A model generated the notes under the pieces. That model was not told the DNA's origin. It did not search any database and saw only the letters and a program-made list of their open reading frames with translations. Below, piece by piece: positions 4,891 through 5,026 of a stretch of 5,026 bases of DNA. Location of the stretch: positions 1 through 5,026 of the forward strand of contig DAIRVS010000220.1 in NCBI GenBank assembly GCA_036802685.1. Direction: 5' to 3'. The position numbers were made by a program, and so were the translations under genes. The first letter of the stretch is position 1. Every line of letters starts with the position of its first letter. This stretch comes from HGW-17 sp938004375 (lineage in GTDB: Bacteria; Myxococcota_A; Polyangia; HGW-17).

Positions 4891-4960
4891 CGCGTCCGTG
4901 AAGCACCGCAGCCGCGCGGCCGATCCTCTTCTCCCGTCGTTCGCGCGACCATCTGCGCGG

Positions 4961-4989
4961 TTGACGCCGGCGCCGCGCTCCGCTATGGT
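4961..4989 (+). promoter_or_regulatory. Sigma70-type promoter for the gene leaving the right edge
   Basis: TTGACG (4961-4966, 5/6 to consensus) and TATGGT (4984-4989, 4/6) are 17 bp apart, and the predicted start is near 4996. The -10 type (TATNGT) and spacing match the promoter before the vapB-like gene. It directs transcription into the gene starting at 5018 and sets it apart from the AbiE-like operon. The 60 bp before it (4901-4960) show nothing I recognise. Confidence 0.6.
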
Positions 4990-5017
4990 CAATCTGCCAT
5001 TTGAAGGGAGCGTCATC

Positions 5018-5026
5018 ATGTCACTG
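5018..5026 (+). CDS. Start of an unidentified gene, 3' partial
   Basis: Only three codons (Met-Ser-Leu) are inside the window. The start is supported by AAGGGAG at 5004-5010, 7 nt upstream of the ATG, and by the promoter ending at 4989. Nothing can be said about its product. Confidence 0.5.

Larger units (their letters stand above)
4582..4900. repeat. Composite repeat element: CACGGA array facing a TCCGTG array
   Basis: On the plus strand the left part (4582-4699) contains six CACGGA motifs, at 4582, 4599, 4609, 4626, 4646 and 4693. The right part (4722-4900) contains eleven GTCCGTG motifs, at 4722, 4736, 4764, 4771, 4785, 4802, 4822, 4839, 4859, 4879 and 4894. GTCCGTG includes the reverse complement of CACGGA. 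The outer segments 4582-4604 and 4823-4845 are inverted copies matching at 22 of 23 positions. The whole stretch is thus a large imperfect inverted repeat whose orientation switches near 4700-4720. Open frames across it are low-complexity translations without protein character. CACGGA-rich repeats of this kind recur, as far as I recall, between genes of environmental GC-rich genomes, which would make this a non-autonomous dispersed element. Confidence 0.8.

Noticed and set aside
4582..4900. CRISPR array
   Set aside because: Motifs are short and irregularly spaced, in opposite orientations in the two halves, with no uniform repeats or unique spacers and no cas gene.
4397..5019. Several minus-strand open frames across the repeat element
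   Set aside because: They encode repeated Arg/Gly/Thr/Asp strings produced by the TCCGTG motifs, with no supported start or domain.

Overview
The window is GC-rich DNA that most resembles Myxococcota (the former Deltaproteobacteria) or a related environmental lineage. The main clue is the first gene. It carries tandem six-cysteine 'CGDG...GE.CDG..LGG..C' repeats, a hallmark of large secreted myxobacterial proteins, joined to a cadherin-like beta-sandwich and a C-terminal sulfatase-modifying-factor (FGE/SUMF1-like) domain. No taxonomic marker gene is present, so the lineage is an inference.

Layout. From 1 to 1796 lies the 3' part of that secreted or surface protein gene, whose start is left of the window. 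A 128-bp spacer follows, with a small hairpin and a good sigma70-type promoter. From 1925 to 2499 is a type II toxin-antitoxin pair: an AbrB-fold VapB-like antitoxin overlapping by ATGA a PIN-domain VapC-like RNase. A roughly 110-bp spacer with repeats and inverted repeats separates this from a second overlapping pair. This is a 337-aa protein with a central winged helix and AbiEi-like features (2613-3626) and a 276-aa nucleotidyltransferase-fold protein (3619-4449). The two fit a type IV AbiE-like toxin-antitoxin or abortive-infection module, with the regulator/antitoxin first and the nucleotidyltransferase toxin second.

Immediately after the second pair, 4460-4528 is a clear fossil of the last 22 codons of a vapC. 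It matches the 3' end of the intact vapC at 2428-2493 in 62 of 66 positions. The AbiE-like pair is therefore bracketed by a direct repeat made of the vapC tail. This suggests either insertion next to a toxin gene tail or collapse of a second vapBC module.

The stretch 4529-5017 has no convincing gene. It contains a strong hairpin (4552-4574) and a roughly 320-bp repeat element (4582-4900). The left part of that element is built from CACGGA motifs and the right part from their reverse complement TCCGTG, with a 42-bp direct duplication and a 20-bp tandem repeat inside. Positions 4901-4960 hold nothing I recognise. At the right edge, a promoter (4961-4989), a ribosome binding site and an ATG at 5018 mark the start of another gene that leaves the window.

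Overall this is an accessory island: two different toxin-antitoxin-type modules stacked head to tail, a toxin-gene fossil, and a dispersed-repeat-like element, placed between a surface-protein gene and an unknown downstream gene.
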